64,000 nucleotides of DNA from Lepidostoma basale (GCA_022606425.2 JAHDVF020000747.1:620001-684000), one strand, 5' to 3'. Shown: positions 10,271 to 42,758, counted from the stretch's first letter. Numbers and translations: made by a program. The notes: generated by a model from the letters alone, not told the origin.

Positions 10271-10421
10271 ATCTAGAGTGTAAACCGTGATTGTATTATA
10301 AGTAAGTAAAAATAAACGCAAATGAATATATTTTTTACCTATTTTATATTACGAGTATATATAATATTTTTTTTATTATATAATATTTTTTTATTTTTTT
10401 TATATTTATATAAAAAAAAAC

Positions 10422-10515
10422 TAACTAACTAACTAACCATCTTAAGCTGAGAGGATGGAACGCCATACTCCTCTATCCTGACATACCTCTTCAAATTCCT
10501 CTACATTCATGGCAT
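10422..10515 (-). repeat. LINE-A 3' end, diverged
   Basis: CTAACTAACTAACTAACC followed by a degenerate version of the LINE-A terminus (ACGCCATACTCCTCTATCC). The hairpin block is deleted. Confidence 0.6.
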
Positions 10516-10624
10516 TATTAAATGTAGCAGGGCGATACATGTCACCCCATAAAACATTTTCTTAAAATAAATATGTGTTTTTATCAAAATTAATATTTAA
10601 AAGGGAGTTTTTGACGACCTTCGA

Positions 10625-10850
10625 GGCAGAGTTGAAACAGTTATGACTGGCACGCCAAAGGCCCCGGGTTTGATTCCCGGTGATGACATTGAGAAAAAAA
10701 AAATCTCACACTATCTTTGGTCTGGTAGAATTCACATGACAAAAAATGGCGATAGACTAGCTACCTATCACATGTTATAAGAATCAATACCTAAAAAATG
10801 TATTAAGTTGTTGTATTCTAATAATCTGTTGTATACAAAAATGTGGAAAA
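10625..10850 (+). mobile_element. tRNA-derived SINE, decayed
   Basis: A B-box-like GGGTTTGATTCC at about 10668 is followed by the body CTGGTAGAATTCACATGAC, GCGATAGACTAGCTACC, and the end TCTGTTGTATACAA. The body matches the better copy at 17525-17760. Box A is degraded. Pol III-transcribed origin is inferred from the family type. Confidence 0.75.
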
Positions 10851-10925
10851 CAATCGGAAACTCTTACATTAAAAAGGCCCAAGTGGCATAACAGTTCAGT
10901 TAAATTTTAGCATACATTCCATAAA

Positions 10926-11344
10926 ACTAACTAAATTAACTAACCATCACGCCGTCTCCCTGGAGGGATAGGCAGAAAGAATGGAACGCCACACTGTTCT
11001 GTCCTGACATAATTCTCTCGATTCCTCTACATTCACGTGAGGAGTCGATTTCTCCAACTCCTCACGTGACCGACATTCAATATTTGATTGATTTGATCGT
11101 GCCACGTTTTCCTCGGCCTTCATCTATTTCTAGCTCCGTTCACGCCGTTTACATATACCTTCTTTACCATTCTGTCTTCACTCATTCTTTCCATGTGTCC
11201 AAACCATCTTAATGACCCTTTCCTTATTTTGTTCATTCGCACCAAATTCACCTCTTATACTTGCATTTGTCATTCTATCATATACAGATTTGCCACACAT
11301 TCGTCTTAGAAATCTCATTTCTACTGCATTTATTATACTTTCAG
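10926..11344 (-). repeat. LINE-A 3' fragment
   Basis: Tail at the left (ACTAACTAAATTAACTAACC), then the standard LINE-A blocks up to the INAVEMR segment. The terminal hairpin here is CCC-TCCA-GGG, differing from the usual CCCC-TTC-GGGG. Confidence 0.85.
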
Positions 11345-11439
11345 CATTGAAAACCCGTCAGAGTTTAGATCGAGGCTCAAAACAGACTGTTCAAACTATC
11401 CTATCCTGATGCAAATGGTGATCGACTGCGTCAGGTGCA

Positions 11440-12160
11440 GCCCCCATACTAAAATGTTTTATTTAAAATAATAATGTTTATCTTTAACAAAATGTTTGTT
11501 TTTAACAAAATATTTTTTATAACTAAATGTTTATTTTGACAAAATGTTTATTAAGTAGAAAGTAGAATAAATGCAGTAGAAATGAGATCTCTTAGACGAA
11601 TGTGTTGATACTCTGTGTATGATAGAGTGTCGAATGAAAATATAAGAAGTGAATGCGGTGCGAATGATGGTATCATGAACAAAATAATGAAAGGATCATT
11701 AAGATGGTTTGGACATATGGAAAGAATGAATGAAGAAAGAATGGTAAAAAAATTATATCTTAATGGTGTAAATGGAACCAGAAATAGAAGAAGACCGAGG
11801 AAAACGTGGCACGATCAAATAAATCAAATATTGAATGTCGGCCATGTGAGGAGTCAGAGAAATCGTCGCGCGTGCATGACACGATGTATGAATATTGAGG
11901 AAGCGAGAGAAATATGTCAGGAAAGAAAAGTGTGGCAGTCCTTCGGGGAGACGGCGTGATGGTTAGTTAGTTAGTTATGTTTATTTTTAGCAAAAATGTT
12001 TATTTTCAACTGAATGTTCATTTTTTACAAAAATGTTTATTCTTAATAAAACGTTCATTTAATTTTTTTTTTTAATATTTTTAACAAAATGTTTATTCTG
12101 AACCAAAATGTTCACTTTAACTAAAATGCCTATCTTCAACTAGTTCATAAAAACTGGAGC
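11440..12160. repeat. Degenerate minisatellite around AAAATGTTTATTTTTAAC
   Basis: A roughly 17-25 bp unit (AAAATGTTTAT plus TTTTAAC or TTCAAC) recurs at least 14 times in 11450-11545 and 11968-12145, diverging between units. A LINE-A copy at 11552-11967 splits the array. Non-coding. Confidence 0.7.
11552..11967 (+). pseudogene. LINE-A fragment inside the minisatellite
   Basis: Frame 11615-11959 reads through GANDGIMNKIMKGSLRWFGH, RRPRKTWHDQINQILNVGH and RACMTRC to VWQSFGETA, with a short deletion near the end. Tail GGTTAGTTAGTTAG. The TSD cannot be told because both flanks are the same repeat. Confidence 0.85.
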
Positions 12161-12238
12161 TACAGCGCCCTTGAGATGATTTATTCATAAAAATGGTGCT
12201 CAATAAATAATCTAATTAATTATATTATATTATTATTA

Positions 12239-12284
12239 TTCATCCTTCTTTTGCCAGTTCCGTGCATAAGGGTCGGCATAAGAA
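12239..12284 (-). repeat. LINE-A internal scrap
   Basis: TCATCCTTCTTTTGCCAGTTC and GTGCATAAGGGTCGGCATAAG match LINE-A with an internal deletion. No tail. Confidence 0.6.
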
Positions 12285-13060
12285 TTATTGGTTATTTATT
12301 TTAAATACATCACAACTCTTTAATGGTTGTCCCTAGTAATAATTTATTATTTAAATAGGTATGGTATATTGAGTCGTGTATTAATATAAAAACCTCTTTC
12401 CGATGTTATCCTTCAATAATTTCCATGATAAAATAATAATATTATCATTCTCGTAAATGTTCCCCTATTGAATTTTATCGTGTAACCCAAATATCGTGAT
12501 CGACACCATTCGTATTAATAATAATTACTTTGTAAACACGCTAAATATTCAAGCTACACACACTTATCCATGACTTGCCTTCATATTATATTTATAAATG
12601 GCTGAGAAATATACGCAAGTAGGTACCTTTGGAAATCAACAGGTCCAAGGGTTTACTAAAAGTGCCTTTGTATGGGGTGGTAGCCCAAACTACCGAAATA
12701 AAATATGAAAAACTCCCAAATTACTTTCCTTTCTACTTAAGTAGGCACTTATTGACTGTGTTTTACTGCACAATGAATAATAATAAAACTAAGTTCCTTC
12801 AATCGTCGATTCCATCTTGTTCTGTCGTTATTATGTTTATATTACAAGAAAGAAAAATGTGAAATCTAAATGGTTTTGTTAGTGAAAATAGTGACACGAT
12901 AGATTTCATTTATATAGCTCTAATTATTATTGTACATTTTTTTGAAAAGGAGCAGTTGAATTTGCCGCATAATTTAACGTAGCGGGTAAGGAAGGAAATA
13001 GTTAGCTGCACAGCCGCCAGAGTGCTGCGCGACGCGCCAATGTTCGGATCGTTTGCCGCC
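12285..13060. other. Upstream region of calmodulin
   Basis: AT-rich to about 12950, then GC and CpG content rises toward the promoter. No repeat family recognised; distal regulatory elements may lie here but none can be named. Confidence 0.4.
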
Positions 13061-13230
13061 TTCTCTAGCGCCGGTTACTAGTTTGACGCATTGCAGGTGC
13101 GTGGCGGCCAATCAGCGAGCGGGATCCGCAGAGGAAGTCTTGTAAACAAGCCGCACCCAGACACTATAAAACCGACTTACTTCTCTGGATTAAATTAATC
13201 CCCCGCGAATCTTCCGTGTCGGTACAGTTG
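13061..13230 (+). promoter_or_regulatory. Calmodulin core promoter
   Basis: A TATAAA box at 13165-13170 lies about 55 bp downstream of a CCAATCAG box (13108-13115, NF-Y-like). Another CCAAT is at about 13036. The region is CpG-rich in contrast with its surroundings. Transcription would start near 13195-13200 by spacing, giving a 5' UTR of about 290 bp before the ATG at 13490. The start site is inferred from spacing only. Confidence 0.7.
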
Positions 13231-13489
13231 AAAGTGCAACACAAACAATTTGTCAATTTAAAAAAATTTTCGGCCTAAACGGAACCCGAAAAGACTTAAA
13301 ATTTGAAAATATTATTTAAAGTAGTCCGTGCGCCGGTCGCGGAGTAATACTTTTTCGGCTCGGACGGTCGTGTCGGGACTGTCGCAGCTGCGGAGCGGCA
13401 GTAGTGTTTTACTCATCGGCCCGTACGTTCGGTTCTGTGCCGTGCCCCGTGAACTTAGTGTAGCTCCGGTTTATCCACCTTAATCTACC

Positions 13490-34488
<20,999 letters not shown>

Positions 34489-35360
34489 GTTAGCAACGCT
34501 TAGATTGTTGTAATAAAGCAAACACATATTCATGACACACAGAACCATCACTGGACCTGCATTTCTCTAGTGTTTGTGGGGAAACCAGTCTCACCCGATC
34601 TTTTCCAACTTTGAGCTGTTTCCATACATAGACTCGATTGGTTTTCCAGAGTGCAAACTGTAAGTGTATATTATAAGTGTGTGCGTTTCTCCCCCTCTGC
34701 GCGCGCAGAAGAGTGATTCAACTACTTTATTGAAAGAATATTATAATTGTAAAAGATAATTTTAATTATTTTAACACCACTTTTAATTATTAAGTATGGT
34801 TAAAGAACGTACGACTAGTGAGGGGAGATGTAACCGTCAGTATCATCCTAATTGTGTAAATTTTTTGTAAGATAATGTGTTTCCGGGGTGAGGGTGTCCC
34901 CAGCTAATTCCCATATTTCTCTAATCGTTAATTTTAAATTCTACCTTTATATATATATTTATATATATCCAGGGCCGCCCTTGGCTGGGCCGATCGCCTT
35001 CTCCATTATTGTATTGTAAATGTTCTTTTGTTTTTCAAAAATATCCAAACATAGACTAATTAAGAAAAAAAAATATTTAAAAAAAAAACTTGAAAAAAAA
35101 GATAAGATTGAAGAATACGAAAACACTTTTGTCGTATCGGTCTGTCCCGATAGTGTTTAGTTGGGTATACATTCATAATACAGAAATAGTCCTCGGGTCA
35201 GTCTGGCCCTCGCATTCAGTGTACACTCTCTTGTGGTTAGTACTTTCTCCAGTGCTCTGCTCTGCTCTGCTCTTACCTTACCTTACCTTACCACTCATTC
35301 ATTCTGTTTATAAATAATTATACAAAAGACATACTGAAATAAATGTTTCTTCATTTTTAG
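34489..35360 (+). other. Calmodulin 3' UTR with two poly(A) signals
   Basis: AATAAA at 34512-34517 would give a 3' UTR of only about 45 bp; AATAAA at 35338-35343 would extend it to about 870 bp. A TCTGC run and four CTTAC units occur at 35255-35292. Alternative 3' ends are known for calmodulin genes in other animals. Which sites are used is inference. Confidence 0.6.
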
Positions 35361-35444
35361 GTCAATACTCTGCGTCTTTTATTTCCTCCCTCCTCTCCTC
35401 CTTGTGTGGACAGATAGTCCCGCTTCATCATAATATTACTTACA

Positions 35445-35635
35445 ATTGAAGGCTGGACATAATGAGCCAATAGGTCTTAAACATAAAGGACAAAAACTCC
35501 AAAAGTGCGTAATGATTGAATAATATAGTGTAGTTCAAACCTCACCCTTAAAGGTGCCACCCGTGATATATGACACGGAGCAAGTAACAGTTGTGTTTAA
35601 ACCACTTGGCACCTTTGTAATGTCCAGCCTTCAAT
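35445..35635. mobile_element. MITE with 16-bp TIRs
   Basis: ATTGAAGGCTGGACAT (35445-35460) and its reverse complement (35620-35635). Inside is a second inverted pair (AAAGGTGCCA and TGGCACCTTT). 191 bp, non-coding, about 100 bp beyond the distal calmodulin poly(A) signal. No clear TSD. Confidence 0.6.
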
Positions 35636-35639
35636 GTAT

Positions 35640-36389
35640 TTAGAACTAAAGTACACAGGTTTATAAGATACATTCATAAATGAGCTGCGATGTGGTCTGC
35701 TGCAGTTGAAACCAATTTTTTTGGACTGCTAATGTAGCTAGCCATACCAATGCATTTCTGTTATTTAAAACATTTGAACTATTAAAATAAAAAATCTACT
35801 TCAAAGGTGATGATTTTTATACAAAGAAAATTTGAATATATCAACTCCGAATACTTAATTTTCTATAAACAATATTGAATAGCCGCCATCTTAAGATGAT
35901 TCTGAAGATCAACATCCTCCACTTAAAAGCATTTTAATTACAACAGTAAGTATGATGCATAGCGCTCTTAGCATAGTTTAGCAATGGTAAGTAAGCAATA
36001 ACTGGTGAAACCAATTAAACAAGAACTCTTTTAAATTATTGCCGCAGTTTTTATGCGATTAGGAGAATTGCATGCGATTTTCCACCAGATTAATTGATTG
36101 TAATTTTATACCACTTCCTCTATAGCGATTGCATTTAATTGTTCCCGCATTGTTTTTTTCTCTATCAAATTTCTCATATTAGTAAATAAATTATTAAAAG
36201 TTCAGGTCAAAGACCTGATGCTGTGTGTCTAATACACATTAATAATAATAATATGCTAACTTTTAAAGCGTCGTTTTCATGATATAATCACCTCAAGAGT
36301 GTATTGAAACGTGTTTTGATTTCATTTTTAATGTGAAATCAAAATATTGAACATATAATCACCGGATTTTATTTTGACAATACCATGGA
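35640..36389. other. Unassigned AT-rich intergenic stretch
   Basis: No ORF or repeat family recognised. Confidence 0.4.
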
Positions 36390-36575
36390 CAGAGAGAGTC
36401 CCAAATCAGGAAGTACTGCAGTTAATGAAGAAAGAAATGGAAACTGTCAAGACCTTAAAGTGTAGAAAACTGGAATACTTCGGGCACATTATGAGAAACG
36501 ATAGTGCTGCAACTGATGGTCCATGGTAAAATTATCAGAAAACGAAGTGTAGAGAGACTTTGGCTCAACTAATCT
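36390..36575 (+). pseudogene. LINE-F-like scrap
   Basis: Reads VPNQEVLQLMKKEMETVKTL, then KCRKLEYFGHIMRND; a LINE-F family coding block with a stop soon after. Confidence 0.6.
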
Positions 36576-36982
36576 ACCTATTGCAGAGGGGTTGGCCGAG
36601 CGAAGTGTAGATTTCCTTGAATTTAAGCTGTCCGGTATATACAGTTCAGATGTATAACTTGGTACCGTTCAATGTAGCACTTAGAAGACTGTCCAGCAGA
36701 GTTTATATTGAATTCTTTCTGGACTTTAAAGCCAGTGAAGTTCTTTGAGGGACGTAGTGATATCTGAATCTTGCTGCTGCATTTCTTTGATATCTATAAA
36801 TATTGAGTTAAATTTTTCACTATTCCATGAATACGTTTACTCATTGATTGAAATATCTAATTATTACATATTTACTTACAGAGAACACAAGTATTTTATA
36901 ATAAAAATCAGATGAATCATTAATACATTCAAATATATCCCAATTTTATTACATTGGCATTGATTTGAAAAAAATATAGAAT

Positions 36983-37380
36983 TGATGCTTATGTAGTTAG
37001 AAGGCCGAAACACCGCCACCCGGTAACATGCAATTTTAATAAATGAGAGAAGAGCTCCGAACTTAGCCGCTCCAGTCGAGTGGCCGAATCAACCAACCAC
37101 AGAGCAAAGAGGCACCCCCACTACCGGCCGACGAGCGCCATGCACCAATGGGAGCACAGATCGGAACCCCTAGGATAGACGGGCTTGCCTAAATAACGGA
37201 GGACACCGTTGTCATTCGGCATGTGAGCTTGGTGAGGCAACTCTAAAGGAACACAGATTGAGCTATATCCCTCTGGAACTGACTGCTGACTGTTACGGAA
37301 GAACTTTTGCCGGTACCTCGCCGCCGGACGGGATTTACATAGCGCTACTGTATGTTTATATTGCTGACTGCCTGTCACTC
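36983..37380 (-). repeat. GC-rich unassigned block
   Basis: Sharp GC rise relative to the flanks. The minus frame 37121-37378 (85 residues, TGSQQYKHTVALCKS...VYPRGSDLCSHWCM) matches nothing I know. Could be an unknown repeat or part of one; the frame may be chance in GC-rich DNA. Confidence 0.35.
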
Positions 37381-37851
37381 CTGAATCATAATAAATTGTA
37401 TCAAAAGGAACGTTCTTTTCATTGGTCGTCTGGTTGATCCCTATCAGAATATATTATTGTATTTACATACTCTTATTGTCTCACTCTCACTACTTCTATA
37501 TTTGCGAGTGCAAGAATGGCAAATTGTCAATTGCATACTGCGTGAATATCGAATAAGTCGATCTCAAACCATTGCCATGATGGTTTTTTAAGATAAAGCA
37601 TTTGCCGATAGTTTTTCTTGTGTTTTTAGTAATTAGATTTAAAATATTTTTAATATAATACAATAATTATTATTAAATCTTATGAATCTTATTTTTTCCA
37701 GTTTCAAATTCTTATTTTAGAATATTTCACAGCACCATAAATACTACAGTAAAAATCTACATTTATAGTAGATCTCAAGTGATTATGGATCTCAATTGAA
37801 TATCAAGACAAATAATTTTAATAGTGTTATTATTTTTTTAAATAAAAAGTT

Positions 37852-39297
37852 AAGGATGAAAGCAGAATAAATGCAGTAGAAATGAGATCTCTTAGACGAA
37901 TGTGTGCTACTCTGAGTATGATCAAATCAAATCAAGTCAGTTTATTTTCTCAAAAGATATTACAAACAATTTTTATATAATAGTTTAAGACATCTATTGA
38001 GAACAGGTAAAATATAACAAATATATAATACCAGGAACGCATGAGAGATGGTTCGACATTAGGAATACAAGATACTCTCCAAAGTCAAGAGTATTTGTCT
38101 TCTGAACGTACTTTCACGAATATGAAAGACATCGATCTCCGAAGCGATCATGTTCAGCAGTTTGATTGCTCTCCCTACCGGCATCACCAGAGGCAGGTTG
38201 GTTCTGCATGCTGGGAGATAAAACAGTCTGTGCTGACGCTGTCGAAGATAACCATCCGGAACATAAAGATGGATAGCCTCCAAGATGATGGAATTCTCAA
38301 AGAATCCCCCTGATAAGTCTGAAGAAATGGGTAAGTGTGCACCCATCCTTTTTTATCTGCAAACTATTGGTCCCCAGCATGCCCAAGAGGAATGCAGTGG
38401 GATAAAGGCACGGATAGCTACCAAACTCCCTCATGTAGAGATATCTCAGAAATCTTTTCTGATACCTCTCTAACATGAGCGAGTATCTCGCCTCGTGGGG
38501 ACTCCATATCACCGAGCCACACTCGAGCCGGCTCCGGACCAATGAGTTGTACAAAATTCGCAAAACATAGGGATTCTTAAAAACTCTACCAGTTCGGAGA
38601 ATAAATCCCATCATTTTCAGTGCAACTCCACATATTCTCTCAATGTGAGTATGGAAAGTCAGCCTACTTTCATAAACAATACCAAGATCCTTTATCGTTG
38701 AAAAACGCTTAAGTTGCTGGTTATCCATTGTGTATCTGTAATAAACAGTACACAATGCTCTCGTAAAAGATAAAATTACGCATTTAGAGATGTTGAAATA
38801 AATTTGATTGGTTTTACTCCAGCGGACGATATTATTTATATCTGACTGGAGACGGAGGCAATCTTCATGGCTCTTTATCTCAAGGAATAGTTTAAGATCA
38901 TCTGCAAATAAAAGAAATCGCGAAAATTTTATAACCCTCGCGATATCATTACTGAAGATAGTGAAGAGGAGTGGACCAAGGTTTGAGCCCTGTGGCACTC
39001 CGGAATATACGGGAAAAAGTGCAGATTGAAATATACTGTATGAGGCAAACTGTTTCCTCTCCCTCAGGTAGCTAATAAAAAATATAACCAACTTAGAAGA
39101 GAAACCAATTTCTGACGGCTTTCGCAGAAGTTGAGCAAATGATAGAGTGTTGAATGAAAATATAAGCTGTGAAAGATGGTGTTATGAACAAAATAATGAA
39201 TGGATCATTGAGATGGTTTTGACACATGGAAAGAATTGTAAAAAAAGTATATGTTAACGATGTAAATAGAACTAAAAACTGAGGAAAACGTATATAG
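37852..39297 (+). repeat. LINE-A fragment split by LINE-C
   Basis: 37852-37917 and 39144-39297 are consecutive parts of one plus-strand LINE-A copy, meeting within the SVYDRVSNEN coding region. The 3' end is lost at 39297. Confidence 0.85.
37923..39138 (-). pseudogene. LINE-C with reverse transcriptase remnant
   Basis: The largest LINE-C copy (1.2 kb), flanked by ATGAT (37918-37922, 39139-39143). The minus frame 38297-39091 carries RT motifs SGVPQGSNLGPLLF and LLFADDLKLF, then thumb and connection segments. An extra G near 38312 shifts the frame; the C-terminus continues at 38059-38346 (LRQRQHRLFYLPACRTN). The VPQGS-LGPLLF and FADD boxes place it among CR1/jockey-type LINEs. The 5' half of RT and the endonuclease are absent. 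Tail CAAATCAAATC at the left. Confidence 0.85.
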
Positions 39298-39710
39298 ATT
39301 TTATTCAAATCCGAATAGAAGTTTTATTTAGCTTGTGATGGACTGCCATCTGTTAAAAATTTTCACAAGCTCACTCTAATAAAATAATTCATAGATGTCG
39401 CTATCGATCGTCGCAAAAAATGACAAATGCAATACATATTCTGGAATAATATTTATAATCATAAATTTACGTTTACATTCAGTCCCAGATTGACTATATA
39501 GCAGAAGTATAAAATGCTTTGGGCCCGCGTTAGCTTTTAGCAGAAAGATTAACTAAAAAATCGGTTTGAATATTATTTTCATTTCAAGCTTTATTCAGCA
39601 CAAAATAGAATTTTTAATAAATTTCGACATTTTATTTTTCTATTAATCAAATGATTGTACTGAAATATCTCATTCCTATTTATTGAAAATAAAAAACTTT
39701 TACTTTAGTA
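39298..39710. other. Unassigned AT-rich stretch
   Basis: No supported feature. Confidence 0.4.
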
Positions 39711-39758
39711 TTTATTTCGACAGCAACCGGTTTCGCCAGACTCGTGGCTATGACAGAC
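39711..39758 (-). repeat. Hammerhead-like repeat, group B
   Basis: Minus strand: GCCACGAGTCTGGC hairpin, GAAACCGGTTGCTGTC, GAAATAAATAC. Matches 1233-1276. Confidence 0.5.
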
Positions 39759-39861
39759 TGGTGTTTTATTGGTATTTTATATTTCTCATTAAAGCACAAA
39801 CGCGTGAGATACTGGATAATACCATCCTCACCATCATAATAATTAGGGAATATAATTTATG

Positions 39862-40185
39862 TACAGCCGTATAACCTTGAGGGACAAATTTAGAAACGAA
39901 TTTATTCGACAACAAACCAAGGTGGCTCTGAGGATGGGCGGGCTGAAGTGGCGATGGGCTGACCATATCTGTCGGAGAACCGACGGGCGATGGGGGAGAC
40001 GGGTTCTGGAGTGGAGACCGCGTATAGGATTCCGCAAAGTTGGACGTTCTCCTGCCCGCTGGACCGACGATCTGAAGAGGTTTGTTGGACATGGATGGAT
40101 GGGAACGGCAATGGATAGAGGGCGGTGGCGTGCTTTGGGAGAGGCCTACATTCAGCAGTGGATGACAGACGGCTGAAGATGATGA
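39862..40185 (+). pseudogene. LINE-I ORF C-terminus
   Basis: Reads LRDKFRNEFIRQQTKV, then LKWRWADHICRRTDGRWGRR, VLEWRPR, RSPARWTDDLKRF and RGRWRALGEAYIQQWMTDG followed by a stop. A common LINE polyprotein tail in Lepidoptera as I recall it. Frame open for 105 residues from 39859. Confidence 0.8.
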
Positions 40186-40299
40186 AAAATATAGCAACAT
40201 CATATTCAAGTCAAAAAGAGGCAGAAAGCACAGCACATGCTTCCAATGTTGCAACATCTTCTAAATATAAGACAAAAACAAAACGAAAGTAAAACATAC

Positions 40300-40625
40300 T
40301 CCAACGATATTGCTGAATGGCCTAGCGACTTCAATCGAGGAAGGAACCTTTGGTCGTCCAATGTTGGACATAAGCCTCCCTTCCCGACTTCCACAACTCT
40401 CACACTCTGTCCCATTGACCTCCTGCCACTCTCTTGATGTCATCTGACCATCTAGCTTGTAGTCTGCCAGTATTTCTGTGGCCGGTCGCCACTCCAGGGT
40501 GCGTCTGGTCCAGTAATCATCCGCTGTCTTCACTGTATGGCCGGCCCAATTCCACTTCAACGAGGCTATTTTGCACGCCACTTCGGCAACTTTGGTCCTA
40601 TCTCTGATCCATTCATTTTGCTTCC
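40300..40625 (-). pseudogene. LINE-I ORF C-terminus, opposite strand
   Basis: Minus strand: WIRDRTKVAEVACKIASLKW, NWAGHTVKTADDYWTRRTLE, WRPAT, then frame decay. Tail-to-tail with the copy at 39862. Confidence 0.7.
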
Positions 40626-40630
40626 TGTCT

Positions 40631-40668
40631 CTTATGCATGGGAGCGAAGCATGGAAATGGCAAAAAAA
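40631..40668 (+). repeat. LINE-A internal scrap
   Basis: TTATGCATGGGAGCGAAGC and ATGGAAATGGC; plus strand, 38 bp. Confidence 0.5.
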
Positions 40669-40718
40669 AGACTAGAGCCGACATGATACGATAATACATT
40701 AATTGATTGACTAACTAA

Positions 40719-41115
40719 CTAATTAACCATCACGCCGTCTCTCCGAAGGTGTGGGCAGAAAGAATGGACTTGCCACACTTTTCTTTCCTGACATATTTCT
40801 CTCGATTCCTCAACATTCATACATCGTGTCATGCACGCGCGTCGATTTCTCTGACTCGTCACGCGGCCGACATTCAATGATTGATTAATTTGATCGTGCC
40901 ACGTTTTCCTCGGTCTTCTTCTATTTCTAGTTCCATTTACATCGTTAACAATTTTTTTTACCATTCTTTCCATGTGTCTAAACCATCTACTCGTATATGA
41001 TCCTTTCATTATTTTGTTCATAACACCATCATCCGCACCGCATTCACTTCTTATATTTTCATTCGATACTCTATCGTACACAGAGAATCTACACATTCGT
41101 CAAAGAGATCTCATT
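40719..41115 (-). pseudogene. LINE-A arm of an A-C chimera
   Basis: Tail ACTAACTAACTAATTAACC, then coding blocks on the minus strand (FSVYDRVSNENIRSECGADD to RPRKTWHDQINQ). It breaks inside the EMRSLRR segment and joins LINE-C at 41116. The same breakpoint and shared variants occur at 49903/49904. Confidence 0.85.
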
Positions 41116-41596
41116 GGCTTTATCCCACTGCATTCCTCTTGGGCATGCTGGAGACCAATAGTTTACAGATAAGGAGGGATGGATGCACACTTACCCTTTT
41201 TCTTCAGACTTGTCAGGGGATTATTTGAGAATTCCGTCATCTTGGAGGCTATCCATCTTTATTTTCCGGATGGTTATCTTCGACAGCGTCAGCACAGACT
41301 GTTTTATCTCCCAGCATGCAGAACCAACCTGCCTCTGGTGATGCTGGCGGGGAGAGCAATCAAACTGCTGAACATGATCGCTTCGGAGATAGATGTCTTT
41401 CATATTCGTGAAAGTACGTTCAGAAGAAAAATACTCTTAACTTTGGAGAGTATCTTGTATTCCTAATGTCGAACCATCTCTCATGCGTTCATATTTATTA
41501 TATTTTACCTTTTCTCAATAGATGTCTTGAACTATAATATAATAATTGTTTGTATTATAATACCTTTATAGAAAATAAACTGATTTGATTTGATTT
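41116..41596 (+). repeat. LINE-C arm of the A-C chimera
   Basis: Plus strand from TTTATCCCACTGCATTCC through the intact coding tail (frame 41179-41466, LRQRQHRLFYLPACRTN) and 3' UTR to the tail TGATTTGATTTGATTT. Confidence 0.85.
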
Positions 41597-41735
41597 ATGC
41601 TGCATTTCTTGTGCTTCCATACATAAGGGTCGGTAAAAAAACACCATTGTGCACTGCCATTTTACCTTTTTTGGATATGTTTTTGTTTGCGATGACAACT
41701 TTAAGTGCACCATTCACTTTGTTGCATTCCCCAAT
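41597..41735 (-). repeat. LINE-A fragment beyond LINE-C
   Basis: GCTTCCATACATAAGGGTCG to TTCACTTTGTTGC, the more 5' part of LINE-A, separated from the 40719 part by LINE-C with about 60 bp of LINE-A missing. Confidence 0.75.
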
Positions 41736-42194
41736 CAATTGATTGACATCCAGATTAATCGAATGGAAGCCACGGGGATGCAAAACAGTTGTTGGAAGAC
41801 CCTGTGAGAGCCTTATCTCTTCTGCAAGTACCTCTGCCGTCAATCTAGCCAAAAATTAAATAAAGGATTTGAAATTGGACAGCCACGCCTAACAATTTTA
41901 TTCACATCATTAATCATAGCCTAGCAGACATCTGAGGTGTGTTTTATATGACACATTTTGTTCTCATTGTTCATCATCTGGAGTACCTGAATTGATGCAA
42001 TAATGTTCATACATCCGTGAAGAAAAATTTAATCCAATTCAACTGCACTCGATATTGTGACTTATCGACTGTGACATAAGCGTGATAATCCGACTTGACC
42101 TCCAATTGACATACGCTGTTTTGCAGCTTCATGGTTGTTGTAAATCGAGTGACTATTTTGGTACGACAGTAAAGCAATGAGACTTATTTGTTGT
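41736..42194. other. Unassigned stretch
   Basis: Mixed composition, no recognised repeat or gene. Confidence 0.4.
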
Positions 42195-42244
42195 TTCTTG
42201 AACAATGATGGTAAACTCCATATTAAATAATTAATATTAATGAA

Positions 42245-42758
42245 TAAGTGTTTTTCCTATGTATGAAAGCGAAGCATGGAACTGGCAAAACCCTTATGTA
42301 TGGAAGCGAAGTATGGAACTGGCAAAAGAAGGATGAAAGTAGAATAAATCCAGTAGAAATGAGATCTCTTAGACGAATTTGTGGATACTCTGTGTATGAT
42401 AGAGTGTCGAATGAAAATATAAGAAGTAAATGCGGTGCGAATGATGGTGTAATGAACAAAATAATGAAATAATCATTAAGATGGTTTGGACATATGGAAA
42501 GAATGAACGAAGAATGAATGTGAACGATGTAAATGGAACCAGAAACAGAGGAAGACCGAGGAAAACGTGGCACGATCAAATAAATCAAATATCTAATGTC
42601 GGCCATGTGAGGAGTCAGAGAAATCGACGCGCGTGCATGACATGATGTATGAATGTTGAGGAAGCGAGAGAAATATGTCAGGAAAGAAAAGTGTGGCAGT
42701 CCATTATTTCTGCCTACCCCTTCGGGGAGACGGCGTGATGGTTAATTAGTTAGTAAGT
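42245..42758 (+). mobile_element. LINE-A insertion with 14-bp TSD
   Basis: Flanked by TTAATATTAATGAA at 42231-42244 and 42759-42772. The 5' junction carries a 33-bp tandem repeat of the MYGSEAWNWQK-coding block, the first unit with changes. The frame breaks at 42472 (TAA in place of GGA) and by a deletion after ERMNEE. Ends GGCGTGATGGTTAATTAG. Confidence 0.9.
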
